Assembly: GCA_930367215.1 (NCBI GenBank) | Contig: OV884056.1 | Span: forward strand, 87,679,285 to 87,743,284 | Source of the DNA: Pollenia angustigena | Taxonomy: Eukaryota > Arthropoda > Insecta > Diptera > Polleniidae | Direction of reading: 5' to 3' | DNA length: 64,000 nucleotides | In this document: positions 19,772-30,052 of the stretch, one piece after another | How the letters are laid out: every line of letters starts with the position of its first letter | How positions within the stretch are numbered: the stretch's first letter is position 1 | Made by a program: the position numbers and the translations under genes | Notes under the pieces: model-generated | What the model was told of the DNA's origin: nothing | What the model saw: only the letters and a program-made list of their open reading frames with translations | Database searches by the model: none

Positions 19772-21169
19772 ATGAAATTCGAGGAGCTAAAAGTTGAACC
19801 GCTCAAGAAAGAGTTGGGCAAGTTGGATCTGCCTTTTGCAGGAAATAAAGTTGAGCTGCAAAAAAGATTAATCGATGAATTTAAACGACGCAATATTGAC
19901 ATCGCAACTTATGAATTTGAAGAAAAAGAAGAAATAGAAGTTGCTACCCGTGCAGTAACAACCAGCATGGATCTTGGTACAATGTTTGCTGCTATAATAA
20001 TATATTCTTCTAGAAAAATGGAAGAAAACTCAAGCACCATTTTAGCCGAAATTCAACCAAAATTCCAGAATGACAAACGAAAAACTGGAGAAGCTTCAAG
20101 AGATCTCTACTGCTATAAATGAAAGAATAGACGATATGGAGATATAATTCAACCAGAAGCTGTTTGATGTTAAGACACAAGTCACTGAAGTAAGAACACA
20201 AGTCACTGATGTAAAAACACAAGCCACAGTTTTTGATGGAAAACTACATCATTTGGAAGAAAAAGTAAATAGTCTTCAGTGCCAAGAGGGAGTGGTGCGA
20301 GTTTTTCCAGAAGTCTCGAATAGAATAAGAGCTCCAAGTTTTGACGGCAGCTCACCATTGAATGTGTTTAGGTTCCAGTTTGACACAGTTGCCAACAAAA
20401 ATGCTTGGAACAATGAAGAAAAAGCCATAGAGCTGATTCTGGCTTTAAAAGGAACTGCAGCTGAAATTCTAGAAAGTTTACCAGTAAGTTGCAGAAACAA
20501 TTATGATGACATTATGGTAGCATTGCAGCGCAAGTATGGTGGTGAACTCAGAAAGGAAATTTTCAGAATGGAGTTACGGGGAAGAGTACAAAAGGCAAAC
20601 GAAACACTACAGGATTTTGCACTAGAGATTGAGCGCTTGGTGCAGCTTACTTATCCAGGTGAAAGTTATCCATTGCTAGATCATTTTAAGACCGAGGCGT
20701 TTGTATACGGGATGCTGATGTGAAACTAGCGGTATGTGCATCACAGAAGCCATCATTTGCAGAAACGGTATCGTTTGCCCTGGCACAGGAAACAGCTAGA
20801 AAAATTTCAAAACCGCATATATGCAAGGTGCGCAAGCTCGATATAACAGCCGAAGACGAAGGAGATGTTTTATAGGAAATGAGAAGCATGAAGGAGGCAG
20901 TTTTGCATGCTTTGGGCGAGAAGCAAGGTAAAAACAAAGTAAAATGCTATAACTGCGGTAAAACTGGCCATATTCAGCGAAACTGCGAAGCACCGAGACG
21001 TCGATCAAGATCTGCTTCGCAGCAAAGGGACAAACGAAGAGCTATTCAACAATCATCGCAGGAGCCACCGCTAAAGCTGAGAAGAGCAAGCAGTGCGGAG
21101 GAAGCTGAAGGTCTCACGATCAATTTAGTAGTGAAAACGAGTAACAGAAATATTACGACCTGTGGTTAC
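19772..21169 (+). pseudogene. Gag of a Ty3/Gypsy (Mdg1-like) element with N-terminal SAP domain, disrupted
   Basis: Residues 1-40 contain a SAP-type DNA-binding motif (LKVEPLKKELGKLDLPFAGN then KVELQKRLIDEF). A heptad-rich stretch with repeats (QVTEVRTQVTDVKTQ) follows, then the capsid-like Retrotrans_gag domain (20310-20720, FDGSSPLNVFRFQF ... MVALQRKYGG ... QLTYPGESYP), then a CCHC zinc knuckle CYNCGKTGHIQRNC (20945-20986). Lesions seen: a frameshift near 20080, an in-frame TAA at 20145-20147, a frameshift near 20710 and a TAG at 20873-20875. At 21170 a hAT splits the gag/protease junction; the reading frame continues at 22914. Confidence 0.85.
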
Positions 21170-21413
21170 TAAGGCTTCCAATCGGTATTGGTTTTTCTGA
21201 ATCCCGGGATTCGGGATTGAAGAAAATATTTCGGGATCCCGGGATATTTGCAATCCCGTGATTTACGGGATTTTAAAAAAATTTCGGGATATTTCGGGCT
21301 TTTTAAATTTATTTATACCCAATATAAAAAAAAAAGTTTAATTTGTATAAAAAACAACTTAATTTTCGAGTTAAAATACACATTTCATGAACGTATATTA
21401 TTTATTTGTAAAA

Positions 21414-22058
21414 CAAGTAAGAAAGTATAGTCGGTCAAGCCCGTCCATATGATACCCTACACCACAGTATTAAAAAACACATGCTTATATGTCCATAAAA
21501 ATATGGATTTATCTATGTTTATAAACTTCATTAAAATCGGTTTGAAAGTTTGTGAGAGGCAGAAATTTCCCCCTACCTCCCCTTGTGGTCCTATTTTTGA
21601 AAAACTGTATAGCTTATGTGTCCATATAGATATGGATCTATCTATGTTTTAAATTTCATTAAAATCCGTTTGAGAAGCAAAAATTGCCCCTATCTCCCCT
21701 CGTGGTCCTTTTATTTTTAAATGCATCCCTTTGGGGTCCATAAAGATATGGTTCTATGTATGTTTTAAATTTCATTAAAATCGGTTTGATAGTTTCTGAG
21801 AGGAAGAAATTTCCCCCTATCTTCCCTCGTGGTCCTACGATTTGGCCCATTTTCAATAGGCTTGGTCCATGTGCCAATAAGAACCTATGTCCCAAATTTG
21901 ATCAAATTATCTCCAACTTTGCGCACAAGGTTACATGGACAGCCAGCCGGACGATCGTTAGTTCGGTATACTTTAAGGGGGGTAGGACCAATATTTTAAG
22001 GCGTTACACACATCAGCACAAATGCATAATACCCTCTCCACTATTGTGGTGTGGGTCT
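21414..22058 (+). mobile_element. DINE-1/Helentron-like repeat, subfamily C, copy 1
   Basis: Starts AAACAAGTAAGAAAGTATAG, TCGGTCAAGCCCG and ATACCCTACACCACAG, and ends CCCTCTCCACTATTGTGGTG near 22050. Body has three tandem-like blocks with ATATGGATCTATCTATGTTT and CATTAAAATCGGTTTG. A second, inverted copy with the same blocks is at 60449-60988. Confidence 0.8.
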
Positions 22059-22464
22059 AAATATAATAAAAACAAACTTAAATCATTAACTGATCAAAAT
22101 TCATAAAGACAATGTAAAGCGGCTCACACACTTGCAATAAAATTGTTGAGTTTTATGTATTGTACAATTATATCGCTAATGTGTATGCGCTATATATTGC
22201 CAACAATCAAAAGACTTGATTTTAATTGCACAACAATAAAAGTGAAATGTGTTGGCAACATTGTATAATGCTATTTATGTTATTCCTATTAGTTAGTTCA
22301 CCTTTTTATTGAATGAATGAAACCATTGTGCAACTTATTGCATAAAGCCTGGTACTCTGTTCGACATTTCACGTCAAATGCTGTCAAAACGCATATGAAA
22401 AAAACTTGTGCGGAATATCTATGAAATAATGTTTTTGTTAACCGCACTAATACAGAGTTGTAAA

Positions 22465-22610
22465 CCATTAATTAAAGACCAACATTTTAAGCAAAACTAA
22501 GCTGTTCCGTCAAAATTATGTATTCAAACTTTGTTATGGCGGCACAAATATGTTTTCAGATTAACTAAACCTCGTTTAACAGACATCTCAAAAACCCAGC
22601 CTAAATGTAT
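22465..22610 (+). repeat. Dispersed repeat, pair of 63265-63398
   Basis: Both read CAACATTTTAAGCAAAACTA, AGCTGTTCCGTCAAAATT, GGCACAAAT/GCACAAATC and TTTTCAGATTA-CAAACCT-GTTTAAC. The 63-kb copy is the right end of an element with GGCCGGGTTTTTCAGATC ends, so this may be an internal remnant of the same family inside the hAT. Confidence 0.6.
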
Positions 22611-22913
22611 TTTGAAATTATCCATATATTATAAATTTGTCGAATACATATATTTTAAAATTGTCCAAATATATTAAAAATTTTCAAAAGCAATTTATAA
22701 TTGTGCATATGTATTTCAAATCTATTCAAATGTATTTTAAACTTTTTTTTGTCAACAAATACACTTATGTTTATACAAGTTATTTAAAAAAAAATTTAAA
22801 AAAATAATAAAGAATATAAAAAAAATCGGGATCTCGAAAATCCCGGGATTAGAAATCAGAAATCCCGAGATTCGGGATTCGCCTATTTCCCGATTGGAAG
22901 CCCTAGTGGTTAC

Positions 22914-23333
22914 ATAAATCGTGAAATCCGCATTTTGACTATCGACACTGGTGCAGGACATTCTACTATAAGAGCTGATTTGATAAAGGGAGCTGTCGAG
23001 CCACTAAGTGGTGTTAACTTGCGAACAGCTACGGGAGAGCCTGTTATTGTCTATGGCAAAGCAAGAGTGGAAATAAGAATGTCCGATATGATCGTTTTTG
23101 ATGAGTTTATTGTGGCTGAAATTATGGACGAGGTCATAATTGGAGCAGATTTTATGATTCGTCAAGGCATAAGTCTAGATTTGGGACGACAAATTATGAA
23201 TTGGTATAGTCTGGAAATACCCCTTAACGTTGGGAATGGAAGTGAAGCTCTTGTAAGACAGCTAGTCACTAGTGATCATAAGAAATTGTCATCCCAAAGA
23301 GACGATGAAAAACGTGGGAAAGCGAGCACATAA
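22914..23333 (+). pseudogene. Gypsy aspartic protease domain (continuation of the gag-pol)
   Basis: A retropepsin-like domain: LTIDTGAGHSTIRADLIKGA (active-site DTGAGHS), then TATGEPVIVYGKARVEI, then DEVIIGADFMIRQGISLDLG (the conserved I.G.DF..). The frame runs 22914-23333 after the hAT's target duplication. The usual reverse transcriptase and RNase H do not follow: AT-rich filler occupies 23334-23640, indicating a large deletion of pol. Confidence 0.8.
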
Positions 23334-23640
23334 TTTTTTTATTTTTATTTATATTTCACCTTTATTTACATTTTATACTTAGTATACAAATATTAACAAT
23401 TTTCGAGATTTTATCTAAAGATACTACAACGAGTGATTATAATGTCGAAATAATCCTGATAAAATTTGTTTAATTATGACATTGTTAAAAAGAAAAATAG
23501 GTAAAACCCTTATATGAGAAAAAAAAGAAAGAAATGATTTTAAATATAGTTAGAAAATATACAAATATACAATGGAGTTATCTAAATGATAACGTATGTA
23601 TACTTGCCATTTTCAATTTAATGACTAGTTTTTCGGAGAT
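23334..23640. other. AT-rich filler where reverse transcriptase should be
   Basis: No coding frame. Between the Gypsy protease and the RNase H/integrase linker, a normal Mdg1-like pol would have ~2 kb here. Confidence 0.4.
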
Positions 23641-23814
23641 GTACAGAGTCTAAAAACAAGAAACGCATAAATGAGATTCGCTTATTACATGTGGAACCCA
23701 GCGAAGACTGGTCAACGGCGCAGAAAAGTGACCCCATATTAGCGCAAATGATGAAGGCTAAGAAAGAAGGTGAAAGGCCGACTCACGAAGAAATTAGATT
23801 GGAGGGTCCACTAA
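23641..23814 (+). pseudogene. Gypsy pol linker between RNase H and integrase
   Basis: Open frame reading ESKNKKRINEIRLLHVEPSE, DWSTAQKSDPILAQMMKAKK and EGERPTHEEIRLEGP: the tether before the integrase zinc domain in Mdg1/412-type elements. It stops at the BEL/Pao LTR at 23815; matching downstream sequence resumes at about 25985. Confidence 0.65.
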
Positions 23815-24260
23815 TGTTAATGCCACAATCCCACCTCTGATTGTCGACATTAAAAGTTTTTGTACAAAGTTTTTCCCCTTGGTAATTAACGTATATAAAG
23901 GCTGAATGCTACAAACAGTCATTCTTTCTCACTTGCGCATAATGCCTAAATCGTCCGTCAACTTGGCCTTAATGTCAAAAATGCTGTTTCCGTTTTTCCT
24001 TAACAATTTTTCCTTCTTGTTTTTTAGCTGCTGTAGCGAAAGGTAAACCCCACAGAAATCTAATTAATAAATCTAATTTATTTATCCAAAATCCTAATAC
24101 CTACTTGTTTTATTTCTATTTTCATTCTTGCAAATATTTCCTATTGGGCTTTTGGCAAATTCTGAGTAAACAAAATAAATACATTATTTTGTTTATTCGA
24201 TCGGCTCAGAGACTAATCAACCAATTCCCATCCAGAGCTCCTTCTACACTTCTACACACA
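23815..24260 (+). mobile_element. BEL/Pao 5' LTR
   Basis: 446 bp beginning TGTTAATGCCACAATCC and ending ..CTTCTACACACA. The last ~420 bp is repeated at 25559-25977 with about 97% identity by eye. A TATATAAAGG promoter-like box is at about 23891, and PBS-like sequence follows six bases after the end. Confidence 0.88.
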
Positions 24261-24266
24261 AACATT

Positions 24267-24284
24267 TGGTCCTTCGAGCCGGAT
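24267..24284 (+). promoter_or_regulatory. BEL/Pao tRNA primer-binding site
   Basis: TGGTCCTTCGAGCCGGAT begins with TGG, the complement of a tRNA CCA end, and contains the TTCGA of a T arm. TTTGGTCCTTCGAGCC is the usual wording at BEL/Pao primer sites. Confidence 0.8.
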
Positions 24285-24309
24285 ATCGTCAGATCCTGCT
24301 GATCTTTGT

Positions 24310-24693
24310 GCACTGACCCCCGGACATTTTCTCATAGGCAGTCCAATCTTAGCACCTGTCGATCCGCAGGTCAACGACTCCACCTTGTCACTTATCAATC
24401 GGTGGCAAAGACTAAAAGTTATCCACAAAAACTTTTGTTCTAGATGGAAAAATGAATATTTAAAGGAAATGAGTAAAAGAGTTAAGTGGAGAAAGCCTGA
24501 GGTCAATATTAAGGAAGGAGAAATGGTAGTGATTAAGGATGAAAACCTCCCTCCAAATTGTTGGCGACTCGGTCGAATAACTAAAGTCTATTCAGGTCAG
24601 GATGATCGTGTTCGCGTAGCTGATGTATTTACGCAACGCGGCTTGATAACAAGGCCGATAGTTAAGCTAGTTTTGCTACCGACAGAATGTTAA
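24310..24693 (+). pseudogene. BEL/Pao pol C-terminus (DUF5641-type), displaced upstream of gag
   Basis: Frame reads LTPGHFLIGSPILAPVDPQV, then NRWQRLKVIHKNFCSRWKNE, then GEMVVIKDENLPPNCWRLGR and YSGQDDRVRVADVFTQRGL, ending at a natural stop (TAA). This is the extreme C-terminal domain after the integrase in BEL/Pao polyproteins. It starts only ~25 bp after the primer-binding site, with nothing N-terminal to it, and precedes gag instead of following pol. Confidence 0.85.
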
Positions 24694-24743
24694 TTTCTAC
24701 CTAAATTCACTGTTTCCTATTAATTTAATTTTTTCAGCTCATA

Positions 24744-25557
24744 ATGCCAAAAATTTCAACGGCCTCTAGTAAATCAAAAACTCCTTCTGACAGTCTACTG
24801 GAATTATACAACTCGTATCCTTGCCGTATATGTAATCGCCCTCATCCTCTCCGCACTTGCCGGAAATTTCTGGCCATGAATATTTCCGACCGTATTCGTG
24901 CAGTGCGGGAGAACAAATATTGCTTCAATTGTCTAGCACATGACCACTCCAATGGAACTTGTTTTTCCAAGCATGGATGCAAACATTGTCACAAGTTTTA
25001 TCACACGTTACTCCATGTTAATCCAAGATTAGCCAAAGACCTACTTAAGTCGCGTTTACGCTCCCGCTCCAAATCTCGGTCACCACAACCTAAACCATCA
25101 TCGTCCTCCAATATCCGTAAGTCCACCGAGCCTAAAACTAAAAACAAGGCTTCTCCGGCACCTACTTCCAAGTCCTCGACATTAACTTCGATACTGCGCC
25201 AAAACACCTTAATATTGCTACCCACTGTATTAGTAAAGATAGGTTCCACTACGTCTCATGCCCGTTGTTAACTGGACTCTGGGTCTCCAGTCAGTCGGGT
25301 ATCTAAAAGGCTTGTCGATAAATTGGACCTGACAGCTTACACCTTGCACGATGAAACCATTTGTCCGATCGTATTGAAAACGAGATTTGACTCATCTTCA
25401 AAAATAGAAGGCACCTACAGGGTGGATAACCGTATCGCGCTTCGAACTCCAGCGCATTCTCTGCCTGAATTGTACAGAGCAAATTTTAAGGATCTCTTTT
25501 TGGCTGATTCAAAATTCTATGAGTCAGCACCCATAGATATGGTCATTGGTGTGGATT
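24744..25557 (+). pseudogene. BEL/Pao gag C-terminus and protease start, one internal stop
   Basis: From ATG 24744: YPCRICNRPHPLRTCRKFLA, YCFNCLAHDHSNGTCFSKHG and CKHCHKFYHTLLH (cysteine/histidine knuckles of BEL/Pao gag), then an Arg/Ser-rich linker (RSRSKSRSPQPKPSSSS). A TAA at 25269-25271 interrupts; the same frame continues LDSGSPVSRVSKRLVDKLDL (aspartic protease DSG) to SAPIDMVIGVDF, where it is cut by the second LTR. The stop may be a nonsense mutation; a programmed readthrough site cannot be excluded from sequence alone. Confidence 0.82.
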
Positions 25558-25558
25558 T

Positions 25559-25977
25559 TCGACATTAAAAGTTTTTGTACAAAGTTTTTCCCCTTGGTAA
25601 TTAACGTATATAAAGGCTGAATGCTACAAATAGTCATTCTTTCTCACTTGCGCATAATGCCTAAATCGTCCATCAACTTGGCCTTATTGTCAAAAATGCT
25701 GTTTCCGTTTTTCCTTAACAATTGTTCCTTCTTGCTTTTTTTAGCTGCTGTAGCGAAAGGTAAACCCCACAGAAATCTAATTAATAAATCTAATTTATTT
25801 ATCCAAAATCCTAATACCTACTTGTTTTATTTCTATTTTCATTCTTGCAAATATTTCCTATTGGGCTTTTGGCAAATTCTGAGTAAACAAAATAAATACA
25901 TTATTTTGTTTATTCGATCGGCTCATAGACTAATCAACCAATTCCCATCCAGAGCTCCTTCTACACTTCTACACACA
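25559..25977 (+). mobile_element. BEL/Pao 3' LTR, missing its first ~29 bp
   Basis: TCGACATTAAAAGTTTTTGT to ACACTTCTACACACA, near identical to 23844-24260. Its 5' terminal TG and ~29 bases are replaced by protease coding sequence. No matching 5-bp target duplication flanks the pair (actaa on the left, gtgta on the right). Confidence 0.85.
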
Positions 25978-26563
25978 GTGTAGTCTGCGGATGGTAAATG
26001 GTTGCCTATACCGTACATGGGAAAGTACTGATGGCAAAACGGTTAAAAACCCTATTGTAGTACCATAAAGAAGTTAAAAGCAAGCTACTATTGGGTCGGT
26101 TGCAGGCTAGCCGTGATTGATTGCATAATTAAATGCCCACAGTGCGTTGCAGACGGTGGTCTAATTGGAGAATGTAGAAATCCGGTCCAGCAGTACAACT
26201 TTGGTGAACTATCCGTACAAGCGAATAATAATGACTCTACCCAAGAGCTGAAAAACGAGTTAAGACGAAGGCGTGTTAATTCATCAAATGACCAGATGAA
26301 AAACCAGAAACAATGGGGTGGCAAATTCGGAAGGCTTCAAAGCAGGCCAGTTGGTTTCACTTTTTAATCCGCAACGGAAGAAAGGACTATCTCCAAAGCT
26401 GCAGACTCATTGGGATGGCCCATATAAAGTAATAAAGAAATTGAATGACGTGGTGTATCGGATCCAGAAATATAAGATTCAAAGATCAAAAATGAAAGTG
26501 GTACATCTACTAGCCCATTATGGAAAAGGAGAATTTGAGCCTATTCGGGACGAACAGGCTTAA
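25978..26563 (+). pseudogene. Gypsy integrase remnants, N-terminal linker and C-terminal domain
   Basis: 25985-26070 reads SLRMVNGCLYRTWESTDGKT VKNPIVVP across this split: the GvLyR.We..dGk..k..vVP segment preceding the integrase zinc finger. A short CPQCVADGG-like piece is at 26140. The catalytic core is missing. 26330-26563 gives GFKAGQLVSLFNPQRKKGLS, KLQTHWDGPYKVIKKLNDVV and KVVHLLAHYG, the integrase C-terminal domain, ending at TAA. So an internal deletion removed the DDE core. Confidence 0.8.
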
Positions 26564-26573
26564 GTGGAGGGCA

Positions 26574-26989
26574 GTGTTACGAAAGCTAAATTATCTAAGA
26601 ATTATTTATAGTTTTAGTTATAAGTTATCTTGTAAGTTATAGTTTTATGTTACTTAAAATTGTCATGTATAATTTTCAACACAACTGTTATTTTAAAATA
26701 ATTCCTATATAAATTTCCCAGTCATTTCTAGAAATGGTTATAGAACATAATATATGGTTTTTACAGGAAGGTTCAGGAAAAATCTAGAAATAATTATGAA
26801 ATATAAAAAGGGGTGACTCATGTATAATAGTTTTAGTTTGCTTTGAGAAACTGTTCTGTTCGTTACTAACAATTGTGAACAAAATAATTAATTTTCAATA
26901 AAGTTTGTTAAGTTGAATAAGTGTGTGTTTTTATTCGGATTTGCAATTAAAAAGAACTCAAACGCGTTTTTTAAAGGAAAAACGTAATA
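26574..26989 (+). mobile_element. 3' LTR of the Gypsy element
   Basis: Begins TGTTACGAAAGCTAAATT directly after the pol stop and a purine-rich tract (GTGGAGGGCAG). It contains a TATAAAAAGG box (26804), and AATAAAG (26898) before a U5-like end ..GGAAAAACGTAATA. The inverted fragment at 19351 shows the true end is CGTTACA. About 416 bp. Confidence 0.75.
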
Positions 26990-28639
26990 ATATTTATTAA
27001 ACAAAAATAAGTTTCCTGATAAACTTTTGAGCCGGTATATGGCGCTGGGGTCAAGTTATTAAAAAAATTCTCCATACAAATACAAAATACGTATTTGTAT
27101 TTTAAATACGTATTTCAAATACATGTATGTCAAATACTGCCCAGCCTAGGTATTGACAATGTCACCAATATAGTCGACAAAACTGGTGACTTGGGAACAC
27201 TTGCACCCAGGTTTCTTTCAGGGTACATACACCCATGTATGTATTTTATTTTTATGTATTAATTCAAATACATTGTTACTGCCGTAGGGGCCAGTAAGGT
27301 TTCCGATTAGCCACGGTGAACAAATCCCAGAAGGTTCCAACCCTGCTCACTGGGTACGCTGCACATAAAAAAATCAACTACTAAATGTCCTACTCACACC
27401 TCAAACACACATGCACTATAAAAATCATACTTTATTTTTCCATTTGCAGTTGTTATGCCTACCCCTTCGCCCACCCTGCCATGTCACAAAAATATCCATA
27501 CTCCATTTATTTGTGACGCACATAACCACCCGACTTCTTCAAACTTAACATACCTTCACGCCATCAATCTTCTAAGTTCAAGCCGAACACTTCATGGTGA
27601 AATTATAATTAAACATTCCAATTACATAGGTATTTTATTAAAAAACAAATTAAATTTTCTTAACCTATCCGTTATACAGTTATAATTATTACATAAAAAA
27701 AACGAACAATAAAAAAAATATTAAAAAAAAACTTATTAACAAATTTATACTACCAGATACGTTTTTTCTTCACACCACTAGTAACAAAATTTTCCTTCCT
27801 AGTTTATTATTAATTATTGTTTCTTAATATTTTTACTAAGTCTAATATACATGTACCTAAACCTGAAGGAGCTCCCTAAGGCTAGCGCTTTGCCCTTGCA
27901 CTTCTCAGGACTAATAACAAAAGGTATAAAAACACAAATAAAATGATTAAACTAGCAATTGAATAATTTTATTTCTGGTTTAAAAAAAAACACATACTTT
28001 CAGGCGATCTTAAATATGAACACACTCCAAAAAAAATCGTTCACTGTACTGTATTAACACAAACAAAAATTTATCAGCAAATTTAAACACTTTAATGATA
28101 ATTATCAAAAAAGTATATAAATTTCAATTAATTAAAAACTACCTTTATCATACTTTCACTTATCCTACGATTAATTTTGGTAATTTCCTCTTTTTCTTTA
28201 ATGATTAACTACAATCTATGTTACGGATTTAAAATTACCTTTTTGTCACTTCATTTTGGAACCCTGAATTTTTTCCCTCACCTAATAAATATAATCGTGC
28301 AATTATACATGCAAAACGTTTTTTCCCTTGTACATGAATATGTGTTTAAATTCCTTTAATTGCGTAATTGCCTTTATGATACTTATGTATATAGCTTTTT
28401 CAGTTGGTAACAACTTTCATCCCGTTGTTAAATTCCTTAACACCAAAAAATAGGAAAATAAATAAAAGAGAGAATAAGGAAAAATTTTTTTTTGTGTAAA
28501 GTGGCCTGATTCTGCCGTTAGAAAAAGAACCTGTTTCAACATGGTAACAAATGTTGTAGATCTTTTTTTTTTGTCATTCATGGTCATTTCGTTTTCTCTG
28601 TTGACATGAACTGTGCATTTCAAAGTTTTTTTCTGAAGG
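26990..28639. other. Unassigned region with one hAT-like terminus
   Basis: 27090-27151 has iterated ATACGTATTT words and ends ..ACTGCCCAGCCTA, resembling a right hAT end; the left end was not found. 27425-27690 has a frame preceded by CATTTGCAG (possible splice acceptor) without recognised motifs. 27920-27945 (GGTATAAAAAC then AATAAAATG) resembles an LTR or promoter. 28000-28620 is AT-rich with nothing identified. Confidence 0.35.
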
Positions 28640-28647
28640 TGACCGTC

Positions 28648-30052
28648 TAGGGTAGCCAGATTTTAAATTCGGAAAAACAGTACATTGAACACAAAAAAAC
28701 AGTACAATCAAGAAAAAACAGTACATTTGCGTTTAAAAATCAAACACCACAAACGAAGCATTTGGCCAGGAAAACCATAACATTGCTGTGAGCCATATAA
28801 GAAAGGAGAAAAGCCGAACTTAGCTTGAAACAATTAACTCATTGATTGTGATACATAGTACGATTTTCTTTAAACATATTCGTATTTAAAGCAATTTTCA
28901 CCACACACATAGTTGCACAAATCATATAGAATTTGAGAAAATGTTTGTTTCCTAAATTAATTTTCCAATTTCAAAAAATTTTTTAATTATTTACGGCCAA
29001 TTTTACCAAGTTCGGCTAAAATTAACTATTACTAAAACAATAGATTTTTTGACATTTATAATGATAGTTAATTATACCTAAACTTGGTGAAAATGGCCAT
29101 TAATCTATAACAAAATCTGAAAATATTAAAATAGTAAAAACAATTTTCAATAAAATTTAAAACAAACATTTTTGTCTGTAAAACAATCAAGTGCAATTGA
29201 AAACGATGAATATTTTCAATAAAATTTTTGTAAAAATTAATTTATCTTTTTCTTATTTCAGTAGTTTAGGTAAAGAAAAGTGGTCCTCAAGGGTATTAGG
29301 TATTTTAATAAATTTTGAACACGGAGAATTTTCCAAATTTGTTCGTTTTCAATTTCACGTGAGTTCGATATCCAGAACATGCCCGAAAATTAAAAAAGTT
29401 CTAACAATTTAATATAATTGTGTTGGAATAAGTATGTAAGTATGTATTTATTTATGCCTGTATTCATAAACATTTTTAAATTTAATAAAGGTTTAAAGAA
29501 CAAATTTACTATGAAAATTATCCCTAATAAACGTTTGTTAAATTTAATAATCGTTTATGAATTCGAGGGTTAGTATTTAAAATTTTTTTTTTTTTTTTTG
29601 GTTTTTCTCAGGTGTGGAAAGGGAAATAAGTATTATTGGAAGAGGTAGCCATAAAATCATACATAGTACATATGTCTTAAAAATAACAATATGAAAATAT
29701 ACTACTGCTGCGAGCCACTCATTATAATTTAGATTTCTACTGTGTATTTATGAGAAAACAATGACCACAGCGTAAAAACTCGTATTATTTTAGAACTTTT
29801 TTGTTTGGAACACAAAAAAAAATTTTAAGCTATGTACTGTTAAATACTAGGATATCATAAAAATGTGTTTTTAGTAGGGTTTTCTTAATATCTTGGTTTT
29901 TTGTACACTGAACAAAAGAAAAAAAGTACAAAAAACTGTTCAAGTGTAAAAAACAGTACATTTGCGTACTGTTTTAGGAGTTGTGCATAAAACAGTACAA
30001 TTGCAAAAAATCAGTACATGTACTGCTTAAAACAGTACGTATGGCAACCCTA
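28648..30052. mobile_element. Non-autonomous hAT element, 'AACAGTAC' family
   Basis: 1405 bp. Ends TAGGGTAGCCAGAT and GTATGGCAACCCTA. Exact 8-bp target duplication tgaccgtc at 28640-28647 and 30053-30060. Word AACAGTACA is iterated in the first ~90 and last ~130 bp. A degenerate long palindrome (29455-29575, TATTCATAAACATTTTTAAA / AATCGTTTATGAATTCGA) is a nested MITE. No transposase. Confidence 0.92.

Larger units (their letters stand above)
21170..22905. mobile_element. hAT element, 'AATCCCGG' family, inserted in the Gypsy gag-pol
   Basis: 1736 bp. Ends TAAGGCTTCCAATCGG and CCGATTGGAAGCCCTA (close; one or two mismatches). Exact 8-bp target duplication gtggttac at 21162-21169 and 22906-22913. 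Both ends are rich in ATCCCGGGAT words. It contains a Helentron-like repeat (21414-22058). Removing it with one TSD copy restores an open frame between the gag tail (..TTCGY) and the protease start, showing that it hit an intact junction. Confidence 0.93.

Noticed and set aside
25269..25271. Programmed stop-codon readthrough between BEL gag and protease
   Set aside because: A single TAA with no visible downstream pseudoknot, in an already rearranged element; a simple nonsense mutation is more likely.
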